From Theocolax elegans (Eukaryota; Arthropoda; Insecta; Hymenoptera; Cerocephalidae), in assembly GCA_026168455.1 (NCBI GenBank), contig CM047426.1:44038307-44102306 (forward strand): a DNA stretch of 64,000 nt, in the 5' to 3' direction. Below are positions 10,935-20,945 of the stretch, one piece after another. Both the position numbers and the translations under genes were made by a program. Within the stretch, counting starts at the first letter, position 1, and each line of letters begins with the position of its first letter. The notes under the pieces were generated by a model. That model did no database searches, was not told the DNA's origin, and was given only the letters and a program-made list of their open reading frames with translations.

Positions 10935-13085
10935 TTAATTAAAATTAAATATACCATTAATTATTCTGTAATAATTGTTTAATTTTGTGTTATTGATGAT
11001 TGTTATATGATGATGATGTTTTTCATCGTAAGAAAGAAACGGCAGTACACATTTTCGTAGAAAATAATTTTTTATTTTATAACATATATTATTATTATCA
11101 TTTAATACGTAAGTTTGCCAGTACCTATGAGGTATGGGACATGTATACTGTTTTTCATTTACTGTCATTAAAATACAAATATTTTTAATTTGATTAGTAT
11201 TAATAACTATTAGTTCAGGCTCGGTTGTAATAATTTTTTTAATGTTCAACGTTTCATTGGTTATACAGTTCTCTGTTATCAACTTTTTACATACTGTATA
11301 TTCGTTTTCATTGTTATCTACAAGAAATTGTTCTACTTGTATGAAATCACCTTCGAATGTTAGCACATATAAATTGTCTGATCTTTTATTTGCTTTTTTT
11401 GAATTATTAAACAAACATTTATCTTTAACTATTTTTTTATAAGCCTCTACATCTTCTTCTGACAATTGCAATTGCTGCAATATATGCTTGTTTGCTCTTA
11501 CTGGCTTTCCAAAATATCGGCATTCTCCATATTTGGTGGTTTTTAAAGTGACTTTGTTCTTCAAAGTATTGCAAAAATCAATAACAGGAGAATATTCTTT
11601 TTGTCGAACATGTTTTTCCAGTATCACAACACTTTCTTCTATGGTAAGGCTTCTACAAATCTGACTTAATACGCCTTTTGCTGCATGGACTTTTGACACG
11701 ATTTTACCATTTCCAGATTCAAATGGGTAACCGTAATGTACCCATAATGGTCCCCAATCTGCAACATTTTGTGCTAAATGAGTTAGCTGATGGACATTAA
11801 AAGTCATCGCATCTGGTCCATAATGAACCTCAGTCATAGCTACAAATTTTTTTAAAAGATTGTCAGCGCGTTGCAATTCTAATTGTGTAATTGATTCTTT
11901 TAAAAGTAGATAATAGCCTTCCACTAAAAGAGCCCAATGTCGTAAAAATTTGTCAAAATTTGGTACTTCAGCTAATGTTACCATACTGTAAAATAAAACA
12001 TAATTTACCCACTCTTTTGCTTTCCACCAATTACGATCATATATTGAGCGTGATAGTCTGGCAAGCTGCTGTGGTACCTTAAATTGCGTAATATTTTCAT
12101 TTATGTTATCCATATATATATTTGAAATGCTGTAGGGCTTGCCGGAAGATTTGAACCAGTAGTCTGTAAACTGTTTAGCTATTCCTAAGTCTATGCAATG
12201 CATGGGATCCGGAACAAAGCCGTCAACAATATTATATTTTTGTAGATTTATTAGTGCTGCTGCTTTCTTTACACCATAAATTGGTGCACGTGCATCAACT
12301 GCTTGTTGCATATGTTGTAAAGTTTCTTCATAAGTTCTCCTAGCAGGAACATAATCAAGCAATACATATTTTATTATAGACCCTCTTTCATGATGAACGA
12401 CTTCTCCCGGATGAAGGCACCAGTTACATCCGTAATATCCATTATACTGATTAATGCCTTGCATCGGTGCTCGAGCTACAGAGTCAACACAAGAGCACAC
12501 GCAATATAAATGAACACCCTTTATTTCATTGTTTAGCTGGCAGGGTATTTCGAGGTCTGATAAAGTATTCATATCCGCAACAAAAGAACGTAAAAAATAA
12601 GTCATGTTAGGTTTATTATGACCAAACCATAAAGTGTATGTTATGGGGCTTTCATTACGTACGTGAACTGGTACCTCATTTAAGACAAGTTGAATCGGCC
12701 ATACAGAAAATTTTGAGCTTTTAAATATGGGTGAACCATCGCTATTAAACATAAGTGTTCCATACGATTCCTTATGCTCAGCAGGTAACGACTCTATAAA
12801 TTCTTGATATTTTACTCCATCGTATATGTTCTTAAATAGTGATCCGTCTGCTGCTTCTCTGCGATGCATTACATTGGTGTAAAATTCTGCATTATCTTCT
12901 ATGAGGTATCTAAGCTGATTTTTTACATCTAATGTTACGTAAAAGTCGCGGTAACAAGGATCTTTTAAATTCACATATTCTTCACAAACGGTACAAAAGA
13001 TTCGGTGATGACTTTTACTAAATATACTAATATATGTTTTACATTTTGGACATACTGAATGGTATTGGATTTTTAATATGGACAT
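10935..13085 (-). CDS. CACTA/EnSpm-like transposase, intact ORF
   Basis: A 716-residue uninterrupted frame starts with ATG at 13,085, just inside the inverted repeat. The N-terminus has paired cysteines (CPKCK at 12-16, CTVCEE near 32), a probable zinc-binding fold. The middle contains CLHP and VKKAAALINL, followed by VDGFVPDPMHCIDLGI near residue 290. FNVHQLTHLAQNV and GPLWVHYGYPFESGNGKI near 420-450 match the conserved core of CACTA (Transposase_21/DUF4218-type) proteins. The family cuts and pastes DNA by binding the element ends. The frame is free of stops while the surrounding gypsy gag is dead, so this insertion is younger and may be functional. I cannot assign each catalytic acid with certainty. 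Confidence 0.78.
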   Translation of the reverse strand: MSILKIQYHSVCPKCKTYISIFSKSHHRIFCTVCEEYVNLKDPCYRDFYVTLDVKNQLRYLIEDNAEFYTNVMHRREAADGSLFKNIYDGVKYQEFIESLPAEHKESYGTLMFNSDGSPIFKSSKFSVWPIQLVLNEVPVHVRNESPITYTLWFGHNKPNMTYFLRSFVADMNTLSDLEIPCQLNNEIKGVHLYCVCSCVDSVARAPMQGINQYNGYYGCNWCLHPGEVVHHERGSIIKYVLLDYVPARRTYEETLQHMQQAVDARAPIYGVKKAAALINLQKYNIVDGFVPDPMHCIDLGIAKQFTDYWFKSSGKPYSISNIYMDNINENITQFKVPQQLARLSRSIYDRNWWKAKEWVNYVLFYSMVTLAEVPNFDKFLRHWALLVEGYYLLLKESITQLELQRADNLLKKFVAMTEVHYGPDAMTFNVHQLTHLAQNVADWGPLWVHYGYPFESGNGKIVSKVHAAKGVLSQICRSLTIEESVVILEKHVRQKEYSPVIDFCNTLKNKVTLKTTKYGECRYFGKPVRANKHILQQLQLSEEDVEAYKKIVKDKCLFNNSKKANKRSDNLYVLTFEGDFIQVEQFLVDNNENEYTVCKKLITENCITNETLNIKKIITTEPELIVINTNQIKNICILMTVNEKQYTCPIPHRYWQTYVLNDNNNICYKIKNYFLRKCVLPFLSYDEKHHHHITIINNTKLNNYYRIINGIFNFN

Positions 13086-13160
13086 ACTGAAGACCTTTTT
13101 ACTAATATATAAACAAAATCAACTAAGAAAACTAAACTTTACTACACACTAATAAATGTG
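13086..13160 (-). promoter_or_regulatory. Short spacer upstream of CACTA transposase
   Basis: Only about 75 bp separate the transposase ATG from the right repeat array. The stretch is part of the inverted repeat, so the same sequence also occurs on the 3' side (10,490-10,562). If the transposase is transcribed, its promoter must lie in this spacer or in the array itself (inference). No TATA box stands out. Confidence 0.35.
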
Positions 13161-15480
13161 CCAATTGATCCACAAATCCATGCATATCCACCTGGAAATC
13201 CATGCCAATCCACCTGGAAATCCATGCCAATCCACCTGGATATCCATACCAATCCACCTGGAAATCCATGCCAATCCACCTGGATATCCATGCCAATCCA
13301 CCTAGAAATCCATGTTAATTCACCTGGAAATCCATGTTAATCCACCTGGAAATCCATGCCAATCCACCTGGATATCCATGCCCATCCACCTGGAAATCCA
13401 TGCCAATCGATCTGGAAATCCATGCCAATCCACCTGGTAATCCATGCAAATCGAACTGGAAATCGAGGCGAATCCACCTGGAAATCCATGCAAATCGATC
13501 TGGAAATCCATGCCAATCCACCTGGAAATCCATGCCAATCCACCTGGTAATCCATGCAAATCGATCTGGAAATCCATGCCAATCCACCTGGTAATCCATG
13601 CAAATCGAACTGGAAATCGAGGCGAATCCAACCTGGAAATCCATGCAAATCGATCTGGAAATCCATGCCAATCCACCTGGAACCACCTGGAAATCCATGC
13701 CCATCCACCTGGAAATCCATGCCAATCGATCTGGAAATCCATGCCAATCCACCTGGAATCCATGCAAATCGAACTGGAAATCGAGGCGAATCCACCTGGA
13801 AATCCATGCAAATCGATCTGGAAATCCATGCCAATCCACCTGGAAATCCATGCCAATCCACCTGGAAATCCATGCAATCGAACTGGAAATCGAGGCGAAT
13901 CCACCTGGAAATCCATGCAAATCGAACTGGAAATCGAGGCGAATCCACCTGGAAATCCATGCCAATCGATCTGGAAATCCATGCCAATCCACCTGGAAAT
14001 CCATGCATATCGAACTGGAAATCCATGCAAATCCACCTGGTAATCCATGCAAATCGAACTGGAAATCGAGGCGAATCCACCTGGAAATCCATGCAAATCG
14101 AACTGGAAATCGAGGCGAATCCACCTGGAAATCCATGCCAATCGATCTGGAAATCCATGCTAATCCACCTGGAAATCCATGCGAAATCCATGCAAATCGA
14201 TCTGGAAATCCATGCCAATCCACCTGGAAATCCATGCCAATCCACCTGGTAATCCATGCAAATCGAACTGGAAATCGAGGCGAATCCACCTGGAAATCCA
14301 TGCAAATCGAACTGGAAATCGAGGCGAATCCACCTGGAAATCCATGCCAATCGATCTGGAAAATCCATGCCAATCCACCTGGAAATCCATGCATATCGAA
14401 CTGGAAATCCATGCAAATCCACCTGGTAATCCATGCAAATCGAACTGGAAATCGAGGCGAATCCACCTGGAAATCCATGCAAATCGAACTGGAAATCGAG
14501 GCGAATCCACCTGGAAATCCATGCCAATCGATCTGGAAATCCATGCTAATCCACCTGGAAATCCATGCCAATCCACCTGGAAATCCATGCAAATCGAACT
14601 GGAAATCCATGCAAATCGAACTGGAAATCGAGGCGAATCCATCTGGAAATCCATGCCCATCCACCTGGAAATCCATGCCAATCGATCTGGAAATCCAAGC
14701 CAATCCACCTGGTAATCCATGCAAATCGAACTGGAAATCGAGGCGAATCCACCTGGAAATCCATGCAAATCGATCTGGAAATCCATGCCAATCCACCTGG
14801 AAATCCATGCCAATCCACCTGGTAATCCATGCAAATCGAACTGGAAATCGAGGCGAATCCACCTGGAAATCCATGCAAATCGAACTGGAAATCGAGGCGA
14901 ATCCACCTGGAAATCCATGCCAATCGATCTGGAAATCCATGCCAATCCACCTGGAAATCCATGCATATCGAACTGGAAATCCATGCAAATCCACCTGGTA
15001 ATCCATGCAAATCGAACTGGAAATCGAGGCGAATCCACCTGGAAATCCATGCAAATCGAACTGGAAATCGAGGCGAATCCACCTGGAAATCCATGCCAAT
15101 CGATCTGGAAATCCATGCTAATCCACCTGGAAATCCATGCCAATCCACCTGGAAATCCATGCAAATCGAACTGGAAATCCATGCAAATCGAACTGGAAAT
15201 CGAGGCGAATCCATCTGGAAATCCATGCCCATCCACCTGGAAATCCATGCCAATCGATCTGGAAATCCATGCCAATCCACCTGGTAATCCATGCAAATCG
15301 AACTGGAAATCGAGGCGAATCCACCTGGATATCCATGCCAATCCACCTCGAAATGTAGCTTGAGAATCCACCTGGATTCCACCTGGAAATCGAGGCTCAA
15401 AATCCAGTCTAATCCAGGTGGAATCCAGCTGAATCCAGGTCGAAATCCATCTGGAAATTCAGTTGGAAATCCATCTGGAT
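13161..15480. repeat. Right subterminal 22-bp repeat array, about 100 units
   Basis: Roughly 100 units of the same 22-bp repeat lie in inverted orientation to the left array. Three unit types alternate (CCACCTGGAAAT, CGATCTGGAAAT and CGAACTGGAAAT contexts). Longer blocks are duplicated: the junction CATGCATATCGAACTGG recurs near 14,000, 14,383 and 14,957, and the block at about 14,565-14,825 recurs near 15,137-15,330. This is a higher-order pattern produced by unequal exchange or replication slippage. Overlapping long frames here (up to 594 residues) are artefacts of the period. Confidence 0.9.
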
Positions 15481-15494
15481 TTGTTCGACAGGGC

Positions 15495-15934
15495 ATGGGC
15501 ATTAGCATTTTTACCGGTAAACTTTTCAATCATAAATTTTGGATTTCAGAATTTTTTTGTCTTTCCTGCAATAATTTATCTAATAGCTTTACCATTGACC
15601 CATCTGTACTAACCTGCTGGCGTCTGTTTTCTTTTATTTCTTCTAAGAAAAAATTATTAAAGAGGAAATTCTGATCCTGATCTATACCAGAATTGTGTAA
15701 TTCATCTGTTATGCTAATCCAAATGTTTCTTGATTGATGCCTTTTCTTTAATGTTGTCTTTATTCTAGTAAATGCTTGAGTTTTTAATAATTCTGTGAGG
15801 TTATACATATTTTGAGATTCCTCTGGTATCTTAAACTTACGGCCATCACGTGTTTCTATTGAGGTTAGGCAGACAAGATTTGTTTTTCTATCTATCGCCG
15901 CTTTTACTTCAATTCAAACAGTAACTTATCCATT
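15495..15934 (-). pseudogene. G1 Gag N-terminal region
   Basis: The likely start is the ATG at about 15,934 (MDKLLFELK). A frameshift follows at once, then a frame with KAAIDRKTNLVCL, FKIPEESQNM, LKKRHQSRNIWISITDEL and RRQQVSTDGSMVKLLDKLL, ending IEKF then TGKNANAH at the CACTA border. The last motif is the normal entry to the gypsy capsid domain, and the reading continues in frame on the far side of the CACTA element. The N-terminal 90 residues are not a domain I recognise. Confidence 0.6.
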
Positions 15935-16476
15935 TCTTACGTGAATATTGTGTGAAGAATGTTGTTTTATAATGTTCTTTCTTTAGTATTTAATTACGAA
16001 TATTATCTTGGGAGATTATGAATGAATAAACCGTATTGTTTCACTGTAAATAAGAGAGAAATATTATTATTAACTTACAATAATACTTTATTTTATTAAT
16101 TATTTTACCTGTAAATAAGAGAAACAACATTCAATGTTTATTATTCACTTTGTTGTTCCCTTCTTTAGTAAAATCTCTTTTTATCTTTTACGCAGTAAAT
16201 CACGTCACGTGTTTCACCTCTCCTTTTTAAGATTCTTTTTGTCTCAATTACAATCGTCGCGGTCTGGCTTATCAGCCAGCATAAGTTATATATTACATAA
16301 ATATATTTATGTGTTTATATATTTATATAAATATATTTATATATTTATATATTTATATAAATATATTTATATATTTATATATTTACATAAATTACGGTTT
16401 TTCACGATAAACTACTTTAAAAATTATTTGTAATTCAACTAATTTTATAAAGGATTGTACATTCATGTATATATAT
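15935..16476. other. AT-rich stretch right of G1 gag; microsatellite
   Basis: No gene seen. It should contain the 5' untranslated region or 5' LTR of G1, but I find no matching LTR copy. A near-duplicate CTGTAAATAAGAGA occurs near 16,044 and 16,111. A TATAAATATATTTATA-type microsatellite fills about 16,300-16,390. Confidence 0.4.
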
Positions 16477-16668
16477 GACCTGCGATGGCGCGGTCAGTAG
16501 GGCGTCGGGCTCGTAATCTGGAGGTTCCAGGTTCGATTCTTGGCCCCGGCCGATTGATACAAGTATCACTGGGGAATGTATTTCATATGTATATATCACG
16601 GTGGCCGATTAGCACTGATTTGGGAGCATAAAAAGAGCGACTTTAAAATAATAAAAAAAAAATGCCAA
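16477..16668 (+). mobile_element. tRNA-derived SINE-like element
   Basis: A box A-like TGGCGCGGTCAG (16,486) and box B-like GGTTCGATTCT (16,530) are spaced as in a tRNA. A TpsiC stem-loop (CCAGG, loop, CTTGG) forms at 16,527-16,543 and an anticodon-like loop CTCGTAA (CGU) can be drawn. The acceptor ends do not pair, so it is not a functional tRNA. About 120 bp of unrelated body and an A-rich tail ending near 16,668 follow, the layout of a SINE. The internal promoter would be read by RNA polymerase III. Confidence 0.55.
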
Positions 16669-18639
16669 GAAAAGGGAAGACAAAAAACAAATAAAAATAT
16701 ATATCACAAAAGAGACACAACACAACAAATTTTTATCAGAAAAAGTATTAGGAGAGTATGAAGATATTGGGATCTGTTTCTCAACAGACGACAACTATCC
16801 TGTTTCTATCAAGAAGAAGCGTTTAGAGCGTCCCACCATTTAAACATCCGAATCAGGAAGCAAGAAATTGTGAAAGGTCTAGTTTGAACCATGGATCGTC
16901 AAAAATTACTACACCAATAAAGAAAATACTCGACACAGTTTCTTTTTCCAAGGAGTCGCGTGTCACGTCCTAAACTCCACCTATCTACTCGGACGAAACT
17001 TATAATACTACTTTTACGAAATTACGTTTTTCCGATTTACTCTCCTATTCCTTCGATACGCATATATTTCCTTACAAGATTAGGCATACACAAAAATTAG
17101 ATACTATCCTCTCTTTTCAAATCACCCTCGATATATGGTTCCTAGAACGCTCGTAAAATACTAGTGCGACCTACTTATTTGCCTTTATAAGACCCAAAAT
17201 TTTGCACATCGGTGCCCGCGACAGTCTTGACTCCGAAAATTATAAAATCATTGTAAAAGTCTATTCCATTAAGTAATCAATTTTTCACTATTTGTAACCA
17301 GTAAACAATAAAAATCAGTAGTAATAATTATAACTATTGTGTAATTACTTTCATACATACGTCTTTATTTATTTATGATAAATAATCTGCAATACTTAAA
17401 AAACCAACGACAATCAAATTAAACTTGTTCAATTTTTTTTTATTAAAGTCTCTTATTTATATTTGCCGCGTTATCGTATAAATTCAAACCCTCTTCAGAC
17501 TAGGATTCCTCGCATCAACAAAGTAAGTATACAGGCAGTTAAAATAAACAGAATTACGAAAATTAAATACAATATTCTTATTTATCGAGCAATTAAACCT
17601 TGAATATAAATTGTCAGCTACGATTCTCGAGTCGTTAATAGACACGTAATCGAGACTGAATCAGGAGCAGAGAAATTCATCTATCGACGTTTATATTATT
17701 TTACCATTGAATTTAATATAAATGAACACGATTAGTCGTGGTGTTACACGAGATAGGTCTTTGTTCCACTCAGGCGTCATTGTTAATGTGAATCATCGGC
17801 TGCAGTATTGGTTAAGTAATGGAGAAGGAATAATAATGTATGCTTTTGCATTCGTATTATTTATATTGTTACGTCTGTTATAATTACTTATTATTACATT
17901 TATCTTTGACATCTTTTATATTAATCAATTAATTTTTGTTCCGATTTCCAAAAATAAGTAAATATGTGTTATAAGTAAATACTTTTTGTTTGAAATACGA
18001 CTACTGCATTTTTTATTTTTTATCAGTTCTAAATGTATTTCATAAATTGAAAAATGCGTTTGTAAAAGAGTATTTTTATTTTTATTTAAATATTTTTATA
18101 CTTTGAATTAAAAACTTGCCTATGGATTAAGATGAAATATTTAATACACATTTTTAATTTTTAATTGATTACTACAGGCATTATATATTATTCCAACAGA
18201 AAGTACGAATTAAGATTATATTTCATATTCAAAATACTGCGATGTCGAGGAAGCTGTAGTTGAGTAAACATATTCCAAAATTTCAAGATGAATGTAAAGT
18301 TAATTTATCACATTATTACAATTACGCCGATGCAATGGAGGTTTTTTATAATTATATACTATAACGGGTACCGATTTCGATTGTCGGCGCAGGTAGGTCC
18401 CTGGAATATCGGCGACGATCGTCGATAGGACCAACTCGACTAGCCGGGATAATTACGAATGGTAGGGCAGTGCTGAGGCTTCTGTCTCGCGCTCCCGGGA
18501 TCGTGGGTTCGCGCCCCGATACCTTCGTTGATTTTTTTATTCCTTATATTCAATCCGTACCTCGTTACAATACAAAAAATTATATAAATACATAAAAATT
18601 TGATATGAGTACCTTGGGAAAGAAATATATCGGATGGGT
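16669..18639. other. Unassigned AT-rich intergenic sequence
   Basis: No coding region or recognisable transposon is visible. At 18,463-18,528 a tRNA-like stretch (GGTAGGGCAGTGCTGAGG, then GGGTTCGCGCCCCG) has a plausible box B and T-arm but weak acceptor pairing; it may be a SINE head or pseudo-tRNA. A few short Ala/Lys-rich frames have no support. Confidence 0.4.
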
Positions 18640-19330
18640 CCTGCTACACTAATCTGGGACGACATCATTTCGCCTAATTATCATTACGCCTAAATTTATT
18701 TTTAGGCAAAAAGACAGTGTCATTTCGCCTAAAGGGGGTATTCTGCTTTGGAAGGCCTAAAAACCGTTTTTTAGGGAATTTTTTAAGATAGAAAAAAATA
18801 ACCAACTCCAGAGAACTTTCAGGAATATTTTATTATATAATTGAACATTATAAAAAAATTTTTTTAAAGAAAAATATCAAAATGCAGCCGATTATTAGGC
18901 ACGTTTGTTGGGCAATCCGTAATCCGAGTCTTCTATTGGCGGGAGTGATAGAGGTCTTAATCTTGATCTGAAACAGAAAGCCAAAAAACAATTTCATTTT
19001 CATACATGTATTTTCTATTTAAACCAAGAAAAATCCGAAGAAATTGTGAAATTTGAAATTTTTTCCGAATTTGAAGCAAAAAGTGCTTTTTACGAGAAAA
19101 AAAATCTCTTCAATGTGCTGAAAAAGTCTTTTAGAAATTTATTTCCAAAAACCTTTTCGGTTCATATTGAAGAGTAGATAAAACTGAAGCTAAAAAACTT
19201 CGGATCGTTACGATAGCTCATTTATTTTTTTTGCAAACACGCCCGCCAGTTTAGAAAAAGTGGAAAAACGAAAACTCGAGAAAAAGCGCTTTGAAGTTTA
19301 TGAACTGGAAAAATGTTAATGTTCGACTAC
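18640..19330 (-). other. Probable 3' part of Mutator-like element, left of G2
   Basis: G2 has the same 4-bp duplication at its left (19,327-19,330) and right (45,423-45,426) ends. The DNA left of 19,331 was therefore once contiguous with the transposase pseudogene that ends at 45,443. I see no coding frame here. Around 18,660-18,735 three short repeats of type CATTTCGCCTAA / CATTACGCCTAA occur, which could be near the element end. That this is Mutator-like 3' sequence is inference. Confidence 0.4.
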
Positions 19331-19996
19331 TGTAAGGTTTTGATTATTTCTAATATAAAATAATCAAACTCTTAAGAATATATCTAGGCATTTAATCAAG
19401 CATAATTCACATGCAATCTACTCAATAGTATATAATTTATTAACTTCACGATTATTACGAAGTATTAGATCTCGATTATAATCTTTATTTATATAGCAAA
19501 TGACAACACTTAAAATCAATATTTTCTCATTGATATGATAAACACGCGCATATTATATACATCTACATATTACGTTGTAGCTACGAGAGAATTTTGACAA
19601 CTTAACTTCAAATAGTCTGCTCCCAATGATGGCTCGACTCGTCCCGTAGAGTTCGTGGAGGTAAGCAGATCGAAACCCTTTTTTACTTTTCCACCAATAG
19701 TGTTGTCTTGGATCCAGAGTTTCGCCTTTCAATCTCCAGTATTGAGCAGGATCCCCTGGTGATTTCTTCAAAAAAGAATGGCCTTTCCAACGAACCGGGA
19801 ACGAGTGAGAGCGAGGGACTCCCAATAATTGTATTTATATCGGGAGCACTAATAAGATTAGCGTAATCCCTCGTCTAGCGTACATATTTCTTGGAATATG
19901 ACGAATAGTCAGATTTAAATACTGATTGTCGGCTATTTAAAATAACGGGTCTTTAAATTACTAGACATTTGAATAAATGTCATAACAATGCACCAT
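19331..19996 (-). repeat. G2 3' LTR (major part)
   Basis: It is closely similar over its whole length to the 5' LTR at 44,787-45,422, starting TGTAAGGTTTTG and ending ATAACAATGCACC. It contains about 33 extra bases near 19,635-19,670 absent from the other LTR. The right edge is where element X starts; the missing terminal bases reappear at 39,634-39,637. Read alone it would look like a solo LTR. Confidence 0.85.
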
Positions 19997-20459
19997 GAGT
20001 CCATGACAAAAAGCTCAAACGACAGAAGGCCCACCAATGAGCGCTTAGTATGATGTATCATGGCTCTCCAATCAGAGACGTTGCTTGGGAAACGCGAGAA
20101 ATAAATAAATTACCGATAATGTAGAAAATTATACAATTGATGTATGGTAATAAGAGGGTAATTTTATTTAGATGGCAATACCTCAGCAAATAATCTTCTA
20201 TATATTATATTAAGCTGCTTCCATCAAAAACCTTTCTCCCTTTCTGTGACGTCAATCTATTTGTATGACGTAATTGTCGAAGTGACGATATTTTTTGATA
20301 AATATAAATAGATATATATATTTATTTTTTGATAAATATAAATAGATTTAAATAGATGTATCACATGTTTTTTGACGCACTGTTGGGGGTTAATGTTTTT
20401 AATTGCCTTTTTAAAAGGGGTAAATTTTGAAGGGGGAAGGGGTGGTGGTATGGGGTGTA

Positions 20460-20945
20460 CCCTGACCACCTAGACATCGTCTTCAGGAAGTGACAATTTT
20501 TTTTGCATATTCAAGCAGGGTGGCACACTACTTACCAGTAGACGATGTCCAGATGACCCGGAGGTCACCCTGACCACCTGGACATCGTCTTCAGGAAGTG
20601 ACAATTTTTTTTGCATATTCAAGCAGGGTGGCACACTACTTACCAGTAGACGATGTCCAGATGACCCGGAGGTCACCCTGACCACCTGGACATCGTCTTC
20701 AGGAAGTGACAATTTTTTTTGCATATTCAAGCAGGGTGGCACACTACTTACCAGTAGACGATGTCCAGATGACCCGGAGGTCACCCTGACCACCTGGACA
20801 TCGTCTTCAGGAAGTGACAATTTTTTTGCATATTCAAGCAGGGTGGCACACTACTTACCAGTAGACGATGTCCAGATGACCCGGAGGTCACCTTGACCAC
20901 CTGGACATCGTCTTCAGGAAGTGACAATTTTTTTTGCACATTCAA
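20460..20945. repeat. 108-bp tandem repeat array of T1, left
   Basis: About 4.5 near-identical units of 108 bp. Each unit contains the inverted pair GGACATCGTCT and AGACGATGTCC, so it could fold into a hairpin. Because 108 is divisible by three, one minus-strand frame stays open (SLPEDDVQVV repeated every 36 residues); it is a repeat artefact. Two inverted copies lie at about 23,940-24,150 and a partial copy at 23,370-23,425. Confidence 0.88.

Larger units (their letters stand above)
9909..15494 (-). mobile_element. CACTA/EnSpm-like transposon with expanded subterminal arrays
   Basis: The ends are inverted: GCCCTGTCGAA at 9,909 and its complement ending at 15,494, continuing as a TCCAGATGG-type repeat. 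The dinucleotide AT flanks both ends (9,907-9,908; 15,495-15,496). Removing the element with one AT restores the gypsy gag frame (NANAH on one side, QWIKEF on the other), so the borders are exact. Inside are two inverted arrays of a 22-bp unit, about 0.6 kb on the left and 2.3 kb on the right, and one intact transposase gene. The inverted similarity continues past the arrays for about 75 bp (to 10,562 and from 13,093). CACTA elements often carry subterminal transposase-binding repeats; a role here is inference. Confidence 0.82.
1812..15934 (-). mobile_element. Decayed Ty3/gypsy retrotransposon G1 with nested insertions
   Basis: Pieces of one minus-strand gag-pol element lie in the expected order from right to left: gag N-part (15,934-15,495), capsid part (9,908-9,451), nucleocapsid and protease (6,829-6,133), RT (4,125-3,240), RNase H (3,231-2,830) and integrase (2,802-1,812). 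They are separated by a CACTA transposon, a LINE holding a Penelope-like element, and a foldback element. For the CACTA and LINE insertions, removal plus one target duplication brings the gag frame back together, which shows these pieces belong to one copy. Frameshifts and stops are frequent, so the element is dead. I could not identify its LTRs; about 200 bp at 4,126-4,322 are also unexplained. Confidence 0.82.

Noticed and set aside
13315..15099. Long open frames (up to 594 residues) of WISRWIGMDFQVD type
   Set aside because: They lie in the 22-bp repeat array and appear in several frames on both strands. The period is not a multiple of three, so all frames are cycled; no coding signal.
13161..15480. 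CRISPR-like array
   Set aside because: Units are contiguous without unique spacers, no cas genes, and the genome is eukaryotic.
16477..16552. Functional tRNA-Thr (anticodon CGU)
   Set aside because: A and B boxes and the T-arm are present but the acceptor ends do not pair and a SINE-like body and A-rich tail follow.
19331..19996. Solo LTR
   Set aside because: Flanking CTAC pairs with the one at 45,423, and the missing end with polypurine tract lies at 39,634-39,652, so it is the split 3' LTR of G2.
20470..20820. Repetitive 116-residue frame SLPEDDVQVV
   Set aside because: It follows from a 108-bp tandem repeat that happens to be divisible by three and lacks stops.
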